Of a DNA stretch of 64,000 bases, positions 33,856 to 46,310 are shown piece after piece. Position 1 is the stretch's first letter, and the number at the start of each line of letters is the position of its first letter. The stretch covers positions 1 through 64,000 of the forward strand of contig ML213520.1 of NCBI GenBank assembly GCA_004369045.1, written 5' to 3'. The DNA is from Heliocybe sulcata (lineage: Eukaryota; Basidiomycota; Agaricomycetes; Gloeophyllales; Gloeophyllaceae). A program made the position numbers and the translations under genes. The notes beneath the pieces were generated by a model. It saw nothing but the letters and a program-made list of their open reading frames with translations. It was not told the origin of the DNA and did no database searches.

Positions 33856-36800
33856 ATGTCTGGCTACAGTATCGGCCAATTCAAGCAGATCTTTTTCCCG
33901 GACAGCCGGCCGAACGTTGTTGTACGACGCTATGCAACTAAGAATGTCGACGATGCCGTCGAATACCTACGGGAGATCTCCCCATCGGTGCTCGGTATAT
34001 CGCTCCACTTCTCGTCTCAAGGCAGCATCAAAGCGATTGCATTTGCCACGCCGACCCAGGTAGTATGGGTGTCCACGGAGAAACTTGCCCCAACCTCTGG
34101 TCTGGGCACGCTTCTCCGCGACGCATCAGTCCGCCTAGCCAGCTTCGATATGGCCCAAGTAGCACTGCTGATATACAAGGACCTTGGATTTCATGTCAGA
34201 GGTGTAGATATGTCCACGTTGATCGCCCCATCTACGCGGGCACCGTTTTCGCCTTCGACATTCGCTCAGAAGATGGGCCTCGCCCTGCCTTCGCACAAAT
34301 TGGATGTACTATGGGACAGCAATGAAGAGCAGGATATCTGCTGTAGCGCGTTCCTGACGGCCAAGTATGTTCACCATACAACTGTTATACTGCGGCTTCA
34401 CATGTTTCCCAAAGGCTCGCGCAGGTATACGACAGCACGATTGAATGGACTCCGAAAGTGAAGACAGAAATATTGGAGAAAAAGGTAAGCAGAGTCCCTT
34501 CAATAGCTTGCGACTATGCATACTGAATAAACCAAGCAATTACTTTGTTTGGCAGATATTGTCACTGAGCGCCGGCAATTGAAGGCAGCAGAACCTGTCA
34601 GGAAGCAAAACGATTTCGCTACCGTTCAATTCACCAAGGATGGCGTCCTCTTGCAAAACTCGCGCTACAAAACTAGGGTTCGTCGTGGGGAGAAGGTCTG
34701 CATGAACTCTACCTGTTTTGCCTTTACGACTGACCCTTTCAATCGAAGACTATGGTCGAAATGGAGATGGAAGATGGATCCACTATCCATGCAAAAGCAG
34801 TTGCCATGAAGGGAAGGCAGACGACTCTCCATATGTCCGGTTTTGGGGCTCCGGGCGCCGTCAGCAAAGTAGTTGTACGCGGCCGGGAGGACCTCACGTG
34901 CGCGGAGCATGCATTCAACGAATTCATCCTCTTAGTGCTGACAGGACAAGCAAGTATGGATGCGTCCGAGTTCATTTGCATGTTGTGGTTCCCGGAGCTG
35001 CTAAATCCGAACGTGTCGTCTTCCGTACAGTCGAGACCCGATCTATCGTGGGCGAATCTGAATGATTCCCAGAGAGCCGCCGCGAACGCTGTACTGTCAC
35101 CCGAGGTCCCTTTTTGCTTGGTGCACGGTAAGTGCAGTCAATGGTTGGTTTCATTCAAGCATTCGGCTTAGGTTCCCCCAGGTCCGCCGGGCACGGGGAA
35201 AACCACTGTCATCGCTGCGGCAGCTAAGACGTGGGATTCTTTGGGACAGCCAGCATGGATCGTTGCTCAGTCCAATGTTGCTGTGAAAAACATCGCGGAA
35301 GCTCTCGTAAAACGCGGCGTCAACTTCAAGCTCATCGTTTCGAAAGAATTCCATTTTGAATGGTAATGATATCCTTGTTGCAGTCCCCTTGAAATCCTTA
35401 TTGATGCTTCTCAGGCACGAGCACATCTATGAGAGAGTGGATGATGTCCTCATACGCTCCGATGACCTAGGCGAAGATGGGTATAGGATGATTGGAGAAA
35501 GCGCCATCATTCTCTGCACTCTCAGTATGCTTTCGAACCCGGTTCTTCAAGAGAAGGGAATATACGATCAGGTCCCCGCTGAAAGGCTCATAATAGACGA
35601 GGCTTCTCAGATAGGTCTGTCAGAATACATGGTGAGCCCCTTGAAAGAGTGAGAGAATAAAGATTCTCATCGTCTCACGCAGCATGTGTTCCATCAATTT
35701 CGAGACGACTTGGTCAAAGTCTGCTTCTTCGGCGACCCCTGCCAATGTACGCTCCTGATATCCGTGCTACGTAGTCGATGTCCTGACCCTCATCTTAGTG
35801 CCGCCCTACGGTCAAGAGTCTGTACCCTCTTTGAAGTCCGTCTTCCAAGTCAAGCATCTCCGTAAGCCCCTTATACAATACTTGCTGGATACGCAGTGTG
35901 AGCACGCTGTTCTATGGTTGTGTGGCTCCTGATAACGTTCATGCTCTGAAGATCGTATGCCATCGCCTCTCGGTGACTTTATCTCAAAGGAGATGTATAA
36001 TCGCAAGCTGCGGTCACAGCATGAGATCAAAGGACCATCGTGCGTGCGATTTGTGGATGTTTACAAAGGGGAGGAGGAGAAAAGCGGTACTAGCTGGGTT
36101 GTGAGCTCACAATCTTTCACCGGTTCGAACCGTCTCACATCCCTACCCAGAATCAAGAGGAAGCACGGACCATTGTCCACCTGGTCAATAACTACTATCG
36201 TCTCAAAGATTATGCCATCATCACGCCGTACGATGCGCAGAGGAACATTATCGAAAAGATGCTCAATATGGAGACTCCGAAGGTGTACAATGTCGACAGT
36301 TTCCAGGGTTTGCCCTCACCATGTATATCAGCACCTTTTACTGACTCTCATTTCTACAAGGTAATGAGGCCGATTACATTATTGTCTCCGTCACTCGCAC
36401 AGCCGGTGCTGGCTTCCTGTATTCCAGGGAGAGGGTCAATGTGATGCTCACCAGGTGCCGGAAGGGGATGATCATCGTGTCGAGCAAGAGCTTCCTGCAG
36501 GATGGCGCAGGACGAAGGACAATGATCGGACATCTGGCCAGCCATTGGCAGGATGTCTATGCCCAGCCTAATGAGCGGACTGCCCTGGCTGCGCGGCAGT
36601 GGATAGACTGGCGCCTTGTCGTCGAGAACAGGGCCGATTTGCCAGGCGTACCTGGATCAGCCGTGTCTCGGTTCCCGGTAGTGAACCCTGTCTTCGTGCC
36701 CAGCCCTTCCACGCCGGGTACACCTGTCTCATCGAGGGCACTCGATCCATTCCCCCTGTCATTTTCTACTCGCACAGCTTCTGCGACATCCCCGACCTGG

Positions 36801-37178
36801 AACCAGGGAAGTGACGACAACCGCAACGGAAACTCTGCGGGAAAGAGCCCGTCCGGAAGCTCCAGCGATTCGAGACTGGCATCAGTATTTGTTCAACAAG
36901 CACGCCAGAAATGGGATAGTCGTATTGCAACTCCATCTACACCAGACCCCCAGAGTGGGTCCGCGGCAAACCAAGGCTCACCTACATTACATCCGTCAGC
37001 TGAGGCGTTTCCTGCCCTCGGCTCGCCGAACAGTTTGTCATCGCAGCCAGTAGGAGTATGGCGTCGATCGCAGCCAGCGGCAAAAACGCTCAAGCCCAGT
37101 CAGCCCGGAACATCTCCGAGGGTGCTGCGTATTGTACCGTCGTCCAAACCAGTCGGGGAGAGGAGTGTCAGGAATTGA
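33856..37178 (+). CDS. SF1 (Upf1-like) helicase with degenerate exonuclease-like N-terminus
   Basis: Predicted 932-residue protein from 11 exons that sum in frame (33856-34364, 34415-34484, 34537-34695, 34749-35127, 35182-35362, 35415-35631, 35683-35746, 35799-35897, 35952-36097, 36151-36307, 36361-37178). The helicase core is complete: motif I GPPGTGKTT, Ia AQSNVAVKNI, II IDEASQI, III GDPCQLPPYG, IV TQYRMPSPLG, V VDSFQGNEADYI, VI VNVMLTRCRKG. An OB-like stalk region lies before motif I (TMVEMEMEDGSTIHAKAV). Residues about 20-180 resemble the RNase D/3'-5' exonuclease fold, but the first acidic motif reads LGISLHF, lacking Asp and Glu. The last 220 residues are Ser/Pro-rich and disordered, with an AFPALG motif. 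Role inferred: RNA or DNA remodelling; the precise pathway is unknown. Confidence 0.85.
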
Positions 37179-38888
37179 GAGACGAACCAGCTGTTTGGTA
37201 TGAAGGCATTGCTCGCTCGCCCGGTTGTATATATACACGCAGATGACTATGTCCGTGATTATCTCCTACAGTTATCCGGAACTGTATGTCGTGGCATAGA
37301 GTCTGCGCAACAGATTGTTGTTCTTGCTCAGAGCTCCAGAATCGTAACATCTCCATGGTTAATCCCGAGAGCAATAACTCCATTCTCCTCGTCGTAGTCC
37401 AAGGAGGCCATATATACCCCATCTGCAGAGAGCAGAGGACCAGGGAAGACTGTCGCCCTTAAGACCTAGGCTTCAGCTTCAGCCTTTGGATCACCAGAGC
37501 CGAGCGTTACGCATACCCAAGGACTCGCAGATAGAAGAAGACCTGCATGATCAATTGCTCAGCGTACGGTTATGAACAGCGAAGACATATCTTACGGCAT
37601 ATGGACGAGATCAGGCCCATCCTTGCGAGCGCGGTCAGTAGTGTGGCGGTCTTGTCGAAGACGTTCAGCAGTGCAGGAAAATCAGCTGCGTATCCCGAAA
37701 GTCGAAGAGACGAGAGGCGGGAGGCGTGTACATGAGACGAACAGGACCTTGGTAAATGAGCACGGAGCCTAGGATAAACACCGAATATTAGATGTACTCT
37801 CCTACCCGTCGGCGAGGAATAGCAGACCGCAAATCGCTATACCCTTCAAGTTCGACGTTCTCGGCACAGCTGTTGACTGTTCACCATCGTCGCCGACGGT
37901 GAGCAGTAGCTCGAGCTCAGCGACCTCCTTGGAGATGCCCCCTGGTCGTGCGCGCTTATAAGTTGGCGAACTCTCCGGAATGTTCCGTGAAGTCTGCCTT
38001 CCTCCTCATCGACTCGTATATCGACTCATATCGCTCATTCTGTTTTCCGACATATACTCGCGTAGAATCGCCTTGCAAACAACGCTTTCAAAAGCTTTAT
38101 ATCCTCCGTTGCAACCGGAACGAATGCTGACGCGGACGACTGGATAATATGGCTCCTAGTAGGCTACCTTTAGCTTCTGAACGCGCTGTACACGGAAGAA
38201 GATCCTGTGCTTTCTGATTCCTGCGTCGTTCGATTGCAAGAGAATGCTGCGCACCTAGCAGCGTATTCTGCCTTAAGGAGGGACTCAGTACCCAGCATGT
38301 ATGCGCGTCTGGTTTCGCCTGCCTGGACTGCAAGCGTGGCATCCCTTCACCAGATTTATCGCTAGACTGCCATGCTCTCCGATTCTGAGTTTCATGAACA
38401 TGATGATAATCTGTGATCTAATGTTTGGCCTGCTTCTGCTTCCATGGAGTCCAGATTGTAATTTTAGCTTAGACCGCCTCATTTCTGAACTAAGGGCGGA
38501 TTTTGAAGACCTCTTACCAAATCGTATGCCCTCGGTTTACCCTGTCGGTGCGTACAATACTTTTATCCCTGGAATCCTTGGAGAACTGAATGACGCCGAA
38601 AGGCCCGTCTCTAGCAAGCCCTTGTCCGAACCGTGCGGATGAGCAGGCCCGGCGCCGGACCCGACCCGCTTGCGAGGCCCGCCCGGATCACAATACCTGG
38701 TGCGGCGCGTCTATTGCGTACCGATTGAACTCAATATATGCATTTACATCCCCGCAGAGGCGCTCTGTGCCGCCTGTGGCTTGCATGGGCCGATACGTAT
38801 CGTTCTAGCATGTGGAACGGCTTGCGGAACCAACGAAAAAATGAAGTTCAATCCGTTTGCAACTATCCGCTTTTCCGTGCTCTGCTGG
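37179..38888. other. intergenic, no supported gene
   Basis: 3' flank of the helicase and 5' flank of the aspartic protease. Several frames of 60-110 codons lack recognisable domains; one (38670-39407) overlaps the protease start in another frame and is a shadow. Confidence 0.4.
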
Positions 38889-38897
38889 AATAAAAGG
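38889..38897 (+). promoter_or_regulatory. TATA-like box
   Basis: AATAAAAGG lies about 145 bp upstream of the aspartic protease ATG at 39041. A pyrimidine-rich and CA-rich stretch that could hold the transcription start follows. Well placed for a strongly expressed secreted enzyme. Confidence 0.4.
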
Positions 38898-39040
38898 CGG
38901 GCCTACTCTGCCCATATCCCTCACTCACCATCGCTCTCATCGTTCACAAGTCAAATCAAGTATCACGCTCTCAGCACTCAGCCCTCAGCTTTCAAGCTTC
39001 CAAGATCTTCCCATTCTATCAAGATCAACCCAAAGTCAAG

Positions 39041-40582
39041 ATGTACTTTTCACTTGCTATCGTTATCGCTGCTCTTCCCTTCCTCGTCTCTGCTTCGCCG
39101 CTCCGCTCTGTTAGTTCCGACGCTTCCAGGCAGTCTACTTCATCTGGCACGAAAATATCTATCTACCGCCGCGATGACTTCTTTACCGGTGGAGATGGCC
39201 TCATCAACAAGGACGCAATGCAAGGTCAAATCGAGGATAGCATGGCGTCAGTATAGCACTCTTCCTCATATGAAACTCTCGCTAACTCGGATAAAAATAG
39301 GAAAATGCAACGAGGCTTCGAAGCCTTCCAGCGCAACACGGGTAAACGCCATCCTTCCGATATGGGCAATCTTCTCCATGCCCGCAAGATCGGCCACGAT
39401 TCCTTGACTGACTTCTCCAACGTCCTCTGGTACGGCACCATCCAAGTTGGCACGCCTCCCCAGAATTACACGGGTACGCGTCATCGACAGACTGGCCGGA
39501 TTCATTACTGACCGCGTATGTCCAGTCGACTTCGATACCGGCTCCTCTGACCTCTTCCTCCCTGGTCCAACCTGCAACACCAATTGTGCCGGGCATAAGG
39601 CGTACAATCCAAGCCGAAGCTCCACCTCGAAAGACGCCCACCGAACCTTCCAGCTGTCCTACGGCGACGGGTCGTCTGTCCAGGGCGAGCAGTACAGCGA
39701 CTCCGTCATCATCCAGGGCTTAGCGTCGAAAAATCAGCGATTGGGCGCCGCGACGCAGTACTCGACCGGCTTCAGCAAGAGCCGCTTCCCGCCGGACGGG
39801 CTCCTCGGGCTGGCCTTCCAGGAGATATCCGAATACAACGCGCCCCCGGTTTTTGCGAGCTTTGTACAGCAGGCGCAGACCACACAGGCGGTGTTCACTT
39901 TCAGGCTTACTTCGAGCCAGGGGTCGGAGCTGGAGCTGGGCTCTAGCAGCATGGCGGGGAACGCTGTGACGTATACCCCAGTCACCCAACAGGTATGTCA
40001 CGGACATGCTGTGCCTTTGACACGAGAGGCTGATGATGGTGAACCAGGGCTACTGGCAAGTGAACATGCAGAGCGTGCTGGCGAATGGTAAGAAGGCCCT
40101 TGGACAAATATCTGCCATCATCGATTCGGGCACTACCTATATCATCGGAGACGACGCGAACGTGAGGAAGCTGTACGCTTCCGTTCCTGGTGCAAAGGAT
40201 GCGAGTATGACCGTTGGTCAAGGCTACTACACAGGTAAGCCGTATTTCCGGGATGTGCCCTTTGTGGTGTCTGACTTCTCTGCCTAGTGCCGTGCAACGC
40301 CGTGCCAACTATCAGTCTCACCTTTGGCGGCAAGTCCTTCGCCATCTCTCCCAGCATCCTGAACCTCGGACGGGTTTCCAGCGGCTCAAACGACTGTGTC
40401 GCCGCTCTCGTCTCCTCGGGTATCGCTACCGGTAAGCATGTTACTGTACAATTTGCTGCTCGAGTCTCACCATCCTCTTTCGTGATACAGACTTCTGGAT
40501 TGTCGGCGATATTTTCATGCGAAATGTGAACACAGTCTTCGACTACGGCAACAAGCGGGTCGGGTTTTCCCCGCTCAAATGA
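39041..40582 (+). CDS. secreted aspartic protease, peptidase family A1 (polyporopepsin-like)
   Basis: Pepsin-type endopeptidase zymogen of 422 residues from six exons: 39041-39246, 39301-39473, 39526-39992, 40048-40234, 40288-40431 and 40491-40582. Signal peptide MYFSLAIVIAALPFLVSAS. A propeptide follows to about residue 105. The mature enzyme begins near DFSNVLWYGTIQVGTPPQN. Both catalytic aspartates are present: FDTGSSDLF and IIDSGTTYIIG. The flap Tyr is in LSYGDGSSVQG. Conserved DGLLGLAFQ, DFWIVGDIFMRNV and the end NKRVGFSPLK confirm family A1. Cys pairs (CNTNC and PCNAV with NDCV) fit the two usual disulfides. It is probably exported for extracellular protein breakdown. All introns are 49-55 bp with consensus ends. 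Confidence 0.93.
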
Positions 40583-41589
40583 AAGTTGCACACGACGCGG
40601 CCCCCTGCGTCTGATATAATGCTAAGTTCTGTAATTTATAGTCTCTAAAAATATAAATATTGTGATACTCCTATGAATGTAGAAGAGTCGGCGACGCACC
40701 ATTCATTTCTGTAACTACAATCTTTGCATCCCGAGTCGTTCGAATGTCTCTTCCCTGCACTTCCTTGGCTATACTCCTGATGAACCATTCTTTCGCGAAT
40801 CTCGCGGAGAGTTAGTGAGGCCTCTTACGACACTAAGGTGAGTTTACCCTACTTCAATTATGGCACTGCCCCTCATCTCGTTCGCAAGGGAAGCGACTTA
40901 TTGCGATGAGATTCATGGGTACCAAGGGAAATGACCTGGTTGCATCGGTCTGGCCCTTTGTCCCGTGCATTCACGTGTGCATGTATATGCGCTCAAAACG
41001 GAAGAGGTCTCCAATTTTCGATGGACTGACTAGAGAAAGTAGAGGCCGCATCACCCTCGATGACGTCGAATTCACATAGGCGACGCTGAAGTTGTCCGCT
41101 AGCGCTATCCCTGTGAGATACAAGCTTCAAGAGATCAAAATGCGAGTTTGCACCTGTCCCAGTCCAATACATCCCTTCGCACATTAGACCTCTGCTGTAT
41201 CCTCGATCAACGCTCGATCGACGTCACCTCGACGCCACACGGCCGAACACGCTCGCCACAGTCGCGCTCGACACCATCCCGCACGACCTGTACTCACACT
41301 AGACGTCTTAAACACAACTCCACGACTTCGAAACCTATGACCCAGTCAACCTCCCGGAACGATACGCCGACACCGTCGCAAACCCCAGACCCGCGCCGTT
41401 GCCACCCGAGTGAAGAGCAACCCGGTAGATAGCTGGCCGTGGGTGGATGCAGACAATGTACGTGTCGTGCACTATAAAGCTGGATGAATATATCCTTGAC
41501 TGGACGCTCAGATATCGGAGCCACTCGCCACCAATCCGCCAAGTCAGAACCCCAGCAGCACCACGCTGCTCGGCAGCCCTTTCGACATC
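40583..41589. other. intergenic
   Basis: 3' UTR of the protease (AT-rich, with ATATAAATATTG near 40650) and 5' flank of the zinc-finger gene. No coding sequence recognised; an upstream exon of the zinc-finger gene in 41150-41430 cannot be ruled out. Confidence 0.4.
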
Positions 41590-43022
41590 ATGGGCCTTCC
41601 TGTCCACTCGACACAGTCTATCACGACTACTATGCCTGCACACCAGCCAGTACCCATTGACGAGACTGTCTCGTTCTCACCTGTGCCACAGGACCTGCTG
41701 CTGTCCTGGTCAATGAACTTTACCATGACCGACTTTGAGCTAAACACGGTCAACTCCGCCGACTTCTTCCTCGCTGGTCTTGCAGACACAGCGGGGTTCA
41801 CTTATCCCTCACGTGAGCCAACACCCTTAGCATTCCGTGCACCTATCCCTACCTCTCGTCGCTCGGTGACACCAAGCGGCACCTCTCCGCCTACCGACGA
41901 CGGAGAAGACAATCATAACGTGCTCCCTGCACGAGACCACATGACAATTGTGTCCTCCTCCGACGAGGACGAATATTCTGCAAGGCCGTACGCGGGTGGG
42001 AAGAGCCAGCGTACATCAGTGTCACGCTCCACAGGTCGCAGGAGCAATGATCCGCTCTTTGCTTCTACACCATACCCTGCCTCTCGACCCTCTCGACGGG
42101 TTGAGTCGTCTCCCGCGCTTGCCTCGACTGAGAGGAGCGCCACTCCAGGACCCGATCCTTCAACGGCTGCTCATCGCCAAGAACCCCTCGCATTCGCGCA
42201 GCCGATCCCGACGCCGGAGCCTGGTCCCTCCACGCTGCCAGCCGCCTCTCACCCATCCGCATTGTCCACGACGTCGCGGCCTTACACAGGCGGGAAGGCC
42301 CCACGCAGCCTCGAGCTCCATAGACAGACGGCATACCCGAAGTCCAAGCCGACCAAGCGCACGAAGCGCAAGATCAACAAGGGCAAGAAGCGCGCGTCCG
42401 ACGACGACGACGACGACGATTACGTGCCTCCTATCCTGCCATCGACCTATAACGCAACAGACTACGACTTTTCCAAGCATGACGAGCCGCTCATGGCCAG
42501 GATGACGCGGTCGAGCGACAACCCCGTCGCCTCTTCGTTGGCTATGCAGCTCGAGTACCTCGAGCCGGAGGCCGACCAGCTTGAGGAGGACGGTTCGGAC
42601 ACGGATACTACAAGCCGAGCGACGACAGCAACGCTGAGCAAGGCAGCGACGGGTTGCCCAATCGCAACCGCCGCGGTAGCCAGAAGCGAAAGGCCCCCAT
42701 ACCCAAGATCACCGGCGCCAAGACGGAGAAAAGCCAGAAGAAGAAGCAGAGAAAGTCTGCATCGAAGGGTTCCAAAGCCGACAGCTCCCGAAAGTGGCCT
42801 TGCCCGCACCACGGCTGCAACCAGTGGACCAAGTCCAAGGGCGACATGAACCGCCACCTGCAGAGCAAAGCCCACATGGACTCGATGTGGCTCTGCAAGC
42901 GATGTGGCCGCCTATTCCAGCGCCGCGATCCGCTGAAGCGGCATTGCATGGGGGGCAAATGCCGCGGGGGCGCCCATACCCCTGAGGAGTGCGATGGGAC
43001 GCACGACCATCACCACAACTAG
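41590..43022 (+). CDS. C2H2 zinc-finger protein with an apparent frameshift
   Basis: Long, low-complexity Ser/Pro-rich protein, probably a DNA-binding regulator. The N-terminal frame (start 41590, or 41632 at [11 protein letters not shown]) runs through a disordered region, a basic block ([17 protein letters not shown], a likely nuclear signal) and an Asp run near 42400. Near 42610 the sensible reading moves to another frame: SDTDT.. continues as [20 protein letters not shown] and then two C-terminal fingers, [20 protein letters not shown] with HLQSKAH, and [20 protein letters not shown]. No intron with usable ends spans the change; one missing base near GATACTACAAG explains it. It could be a true mutation, an assembly error, or two alleles merged. 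Both halves are otherwise clean. Confidence 0.6.
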
Positions 43023-44601
43023 AAAGAGCATCTTGAGGAACATGAGGAGAGGAGACGCAGGAGAGGAGGGGTCAGGGCGTTCCAGTCATGAAGGTTTAGA
43101 TACCGCAAGCGCCATTCTTCTGGTATGAGTTTCAGATAATTCGGATTATTTGTATTGGCCTATCATGCGCGTACCCTTTGCTTTCTCTCTTCCGCTATTG
43201 TTAATTCGCCCTACCGTGTAACTTAGGTTCCTGCTTCGGTCTTCATGCCTGGTCGTATACCTGGTGATTCCTGTCGTATCCTTTCTGTATTCCTTCAAAT
43301 AGATCTTGCCTCGGATTCGAACTCAAGCTTGGACTAACTATACCGATCTCAGATCGCCACAACGACACTCACGCGAGGGTGCACCCTATGTCTAAATGCA
43401 AAGTGAGGAATTGAGTTCGATTGTGTCAGAAATTCTAGGGGCGATCGGCAACTAACTTTTGAAAAGTCTGTCAGTCGCCGCTGCCAGAGGGAGCGAGGAG
43501 GTAGAGCGAGCTCGGTGGATCGGTTCACAGATGGAGAGAGACCCGCCTCAAGTATATGTGCGAAGACGGCACGCATTGTGCGCAAACCGAATGGCCTCGT
43601 GTGCGTAAGCCAGATAGATACTACTTCGCGTTACCGGCGAGGTCGTCGTGCATACTATTTCCTGCCAGAAGCTCAGTTTCCCAGTGAGAATGGATTGCGG
43701 GGAGGAGACATACGCGAGATGTGCGAAGCGGTACGAGAGCACCATAGTGAGTCGGGAGCAAGACGGGCAGCCACAACGACATCTTACTCATCACTCTGTC
43801 CATTCCGAAAAAAAAATCAGACGTGCATGACCGACCGCTCGAGACCGATGCTTACCTCTTCTAGCTCGGATGCGTCCCGAGTGCACCGTGATTAATGCAA
43901 TCGGACTTCCACTGCAACAGTGATCCTGCGGTTGCGGTTGCTGTCTCTATCGCTATGTAGTGCAAGCCTACTAGCTAGGGCGTGCGCTTGTACCCTGACG
44001 GAGATAGCCCTTTTCCATTGTTTCCGGGTCCCCTCTCGACAGATGCCCAAGCGACCATGGTAATCCGCATTGGAAGGCGTCAGATACCGAGAGCAGGAGC
44101 AGCCTCATAGATCACTAGCTAGAGCCTCAGTAAATAGCTGGAAGACCGTGCAGGTGTCTGACGATGGGACACAGCGAGACAGACAGCAGATACGCGGGAG
44201 CAATAAAGAACGATAACTCTCGGCATTGGCCGATACTAATATGATGGCTGTGCCGCGCGAGCAAAGGCAGCCTCGAGCGAAAAAAACATATACTTCTACA
44301 GTACGTCTCCATTGTACAGATACGAGGGCTGAACGGTGCGGCTTAGGCCCTGGTACACGTCTAAGGATGCCCCATCCCTCGACTGGGTGCCGGCGCTAGA
44401 CGGCATGGGAAATTTCGTAGCAAACTAACCGGTGTGATGCATCAAGCTTCGAGCCTCAGGACCTCAGCTCGTTCGTCCACAGCTTCTAATTATTGAATAT
44501 CATGTCTACCCCACCTGCAGAGAGCAGAGAACCCCTAGGAAAGACTATCGTCATTAAATATCAAGGACTCGTTCGCCGCAGCCGGTCCCGCCACTTGGGC
44601 G
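43023..44601. other. intergenic, no supported gene
   Basis: About 1.6 kb between the convergent zinc-finger and first DUF6533 genes. Scattered short frames, none family-like. A TTCGAATCC sequence on the minus strand near 43315 was tested as a tRNA B box and dismissed. Confidence 0.4.
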
Positions 44602-46310
44602 TCATGTAGGTCTGATATCTGTCCATGCACCTTCCATCTCCCGTCTCCGTGTCCCCATCTCAATAGACATGATATCTGGATTCCTTCCAGACACGACGGG
44701 GTCCTCTCCGAATTCATCGACCACGGACGTCAGAGCTACTTTGAATTCTGATAATACCGATCCAGCACCATCCCGAGCGCTGGAACCACCGGATACCGAT
44801 GTCTTCTCATGCCACTCTCTCAAATGCAGGAGGAACCGAGCTGTCAATAATCCGGACATTCTTGAGAACTTGAGCATGAGCGTCACTAAAAAGTATACGA
44901 CAAAGGTGTTCACTGACGGAAGAGTCAACGCGTTGAGCAGTCTCTGGAAGAATCCGGTCTTCGAAGGGTCGGCTCATCGGCTTAGCTTTCAGCCACAGCA
45001 ACCACGTACCGTAAGCTGCGCCCAGAAATGTCAGCTGTGATAGCCCTAAGGTAGATGCCAATAGACCCACAAAATTCAGAACAACAGTCGCCAGCGTGAA
45101 GATGGACATGATGCTGAGCCCGCATCAGAACAGCCGGTGGAATTGCTGAGACAGACTGAAAACTGACCAGAAATACAAGACGCCTACCGGTTAGGAGTCT
45201 TCAGCATATACTGTTTCGAATGCCATGCGCGTCGACATACCATGCTCCAGTATAAGATAGAAAATCCCTTTTTTCTGCTCCTTGAAGGATAGGCCGTTTG
45301 CTTTCATTGCCTGGATGCTTCGGAGAGTTGTTAGGAACGCGGAAGAAAATTCGAAGACTACCATCAAGATTGACAGCAGTGCGCTCGCTGTCAATTAACA
45401 TGTAAGCGTTACATCTACCGACGCATGGCAAACCACACTGGCCTATCTGTAGGGGATGTTAAGTGCCATATTCTGTATCAGGTGGAGAACACCCTTACCT
45501 GTCCTCCAGACCTTCCGACACACTGCACGCCTGGAACCTGAGCCTGGAATCATGGTCAGCACGTACGCCGCGTCGAGAGGTAGGATACACACGATGTCAA
45601 GCCCTACACATATTGCTCCAAGCAGACCAAGGTAGACTAGCACCAAGCGGCTCCGAGAAAAAACAACGTATGCACGCAGTGTGAATACCGCTGGCAGACC
45701 CGGCGCTTAGTAATCAGGGGCAAGAAATGTTTTCGAATACAACAAACCGATCACAGCCGCCCTACCCAGCACGCTTATGGCACTGACGACTTTGTACCAT
45801 GTGTTGCAGCTACAATGAGCAGCTCAGGACCTGGAAATGAGGCCTGCCTGATCTGCGATCTCACTAATACCGAACATTCAGCATAAAGGACTCGCGGCGG
45901 CCAAGATATACTTACCCTGGAGCCGGACGCATGGGACATGGCAATAACGTAAAGCACGTTCGCCAACAATGCATACCGACAGCAGACATAGAGGACATTT
46001 GATAAGCCAAACTTGGAACTCCATATATATTTTACTTCTGGAGCACGATTATACGTTGAGCAAGGCTAGGACAGACATATGAAGCTCGCCTTTCGGTAAG
46101 GTTAGGGTGTAATCATAGTATAGCAGAGCTGTATTCCTCAGTGAGCTCAGGTCTTGCTCCTCCATAGCTGAGCTTTAGTACTTACCGATGCTCGAGTATT
46201 GTATGCGAAACTGGAGAAAGCTGCGGCCAGAATCCGATCAGTGTTAGACTCTGATTCACATACAAGATTACGCACTGCATGTAGGCAGCTGTAGCCGTGT
46301 CGCTTGACAT
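44602..46310 (-). CDS. DUF6533-type multi-pass membrane protein, copy 1
   Basis: Basidiomycete membrane protein of unknown function, about 15 exons. It starts MSSDTATAAYMHFLQFRIQYSSI (46310), then ALLYYDYTLTLPKEVKYIWS, the DUF6533 signature. VCCRYALLANVLYVIAM, CNTWYKVVSAISVLGRAAV, AVFTLRAYVVFSRSRLVL, ILMVVFEFSSAFLTTLRS and IFTLATVVLNF are the later membrane segments. The tail has SGLLTARFLLHLREWHEK and a conserved acidic end (SVVDEFGEDPVVSGRNPDI). One intron (after LPK, at about 46088) has a GC donor. One junction, before CNTWYKV, does not close in phase; the tandem copy shows the same gap. No st op interrupts the rest. Function unknown; a receptor-like role is only a guess. Confidence 0.72.

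Noticed and set aside
38670-39407. 245-codon open frame overlapping the aspartic protease start
   Set aside because: It is a shadow frame of the protease gene, whose own exons, signal peptide and catalytic motifs are clear.
43290-43350. Minus-strand GTTCGAATCC resembling a tRNA B box
   Set aside because: The flanking bases do not form a T-arm stem, there is no A box at the right distance and no acceptor stem.
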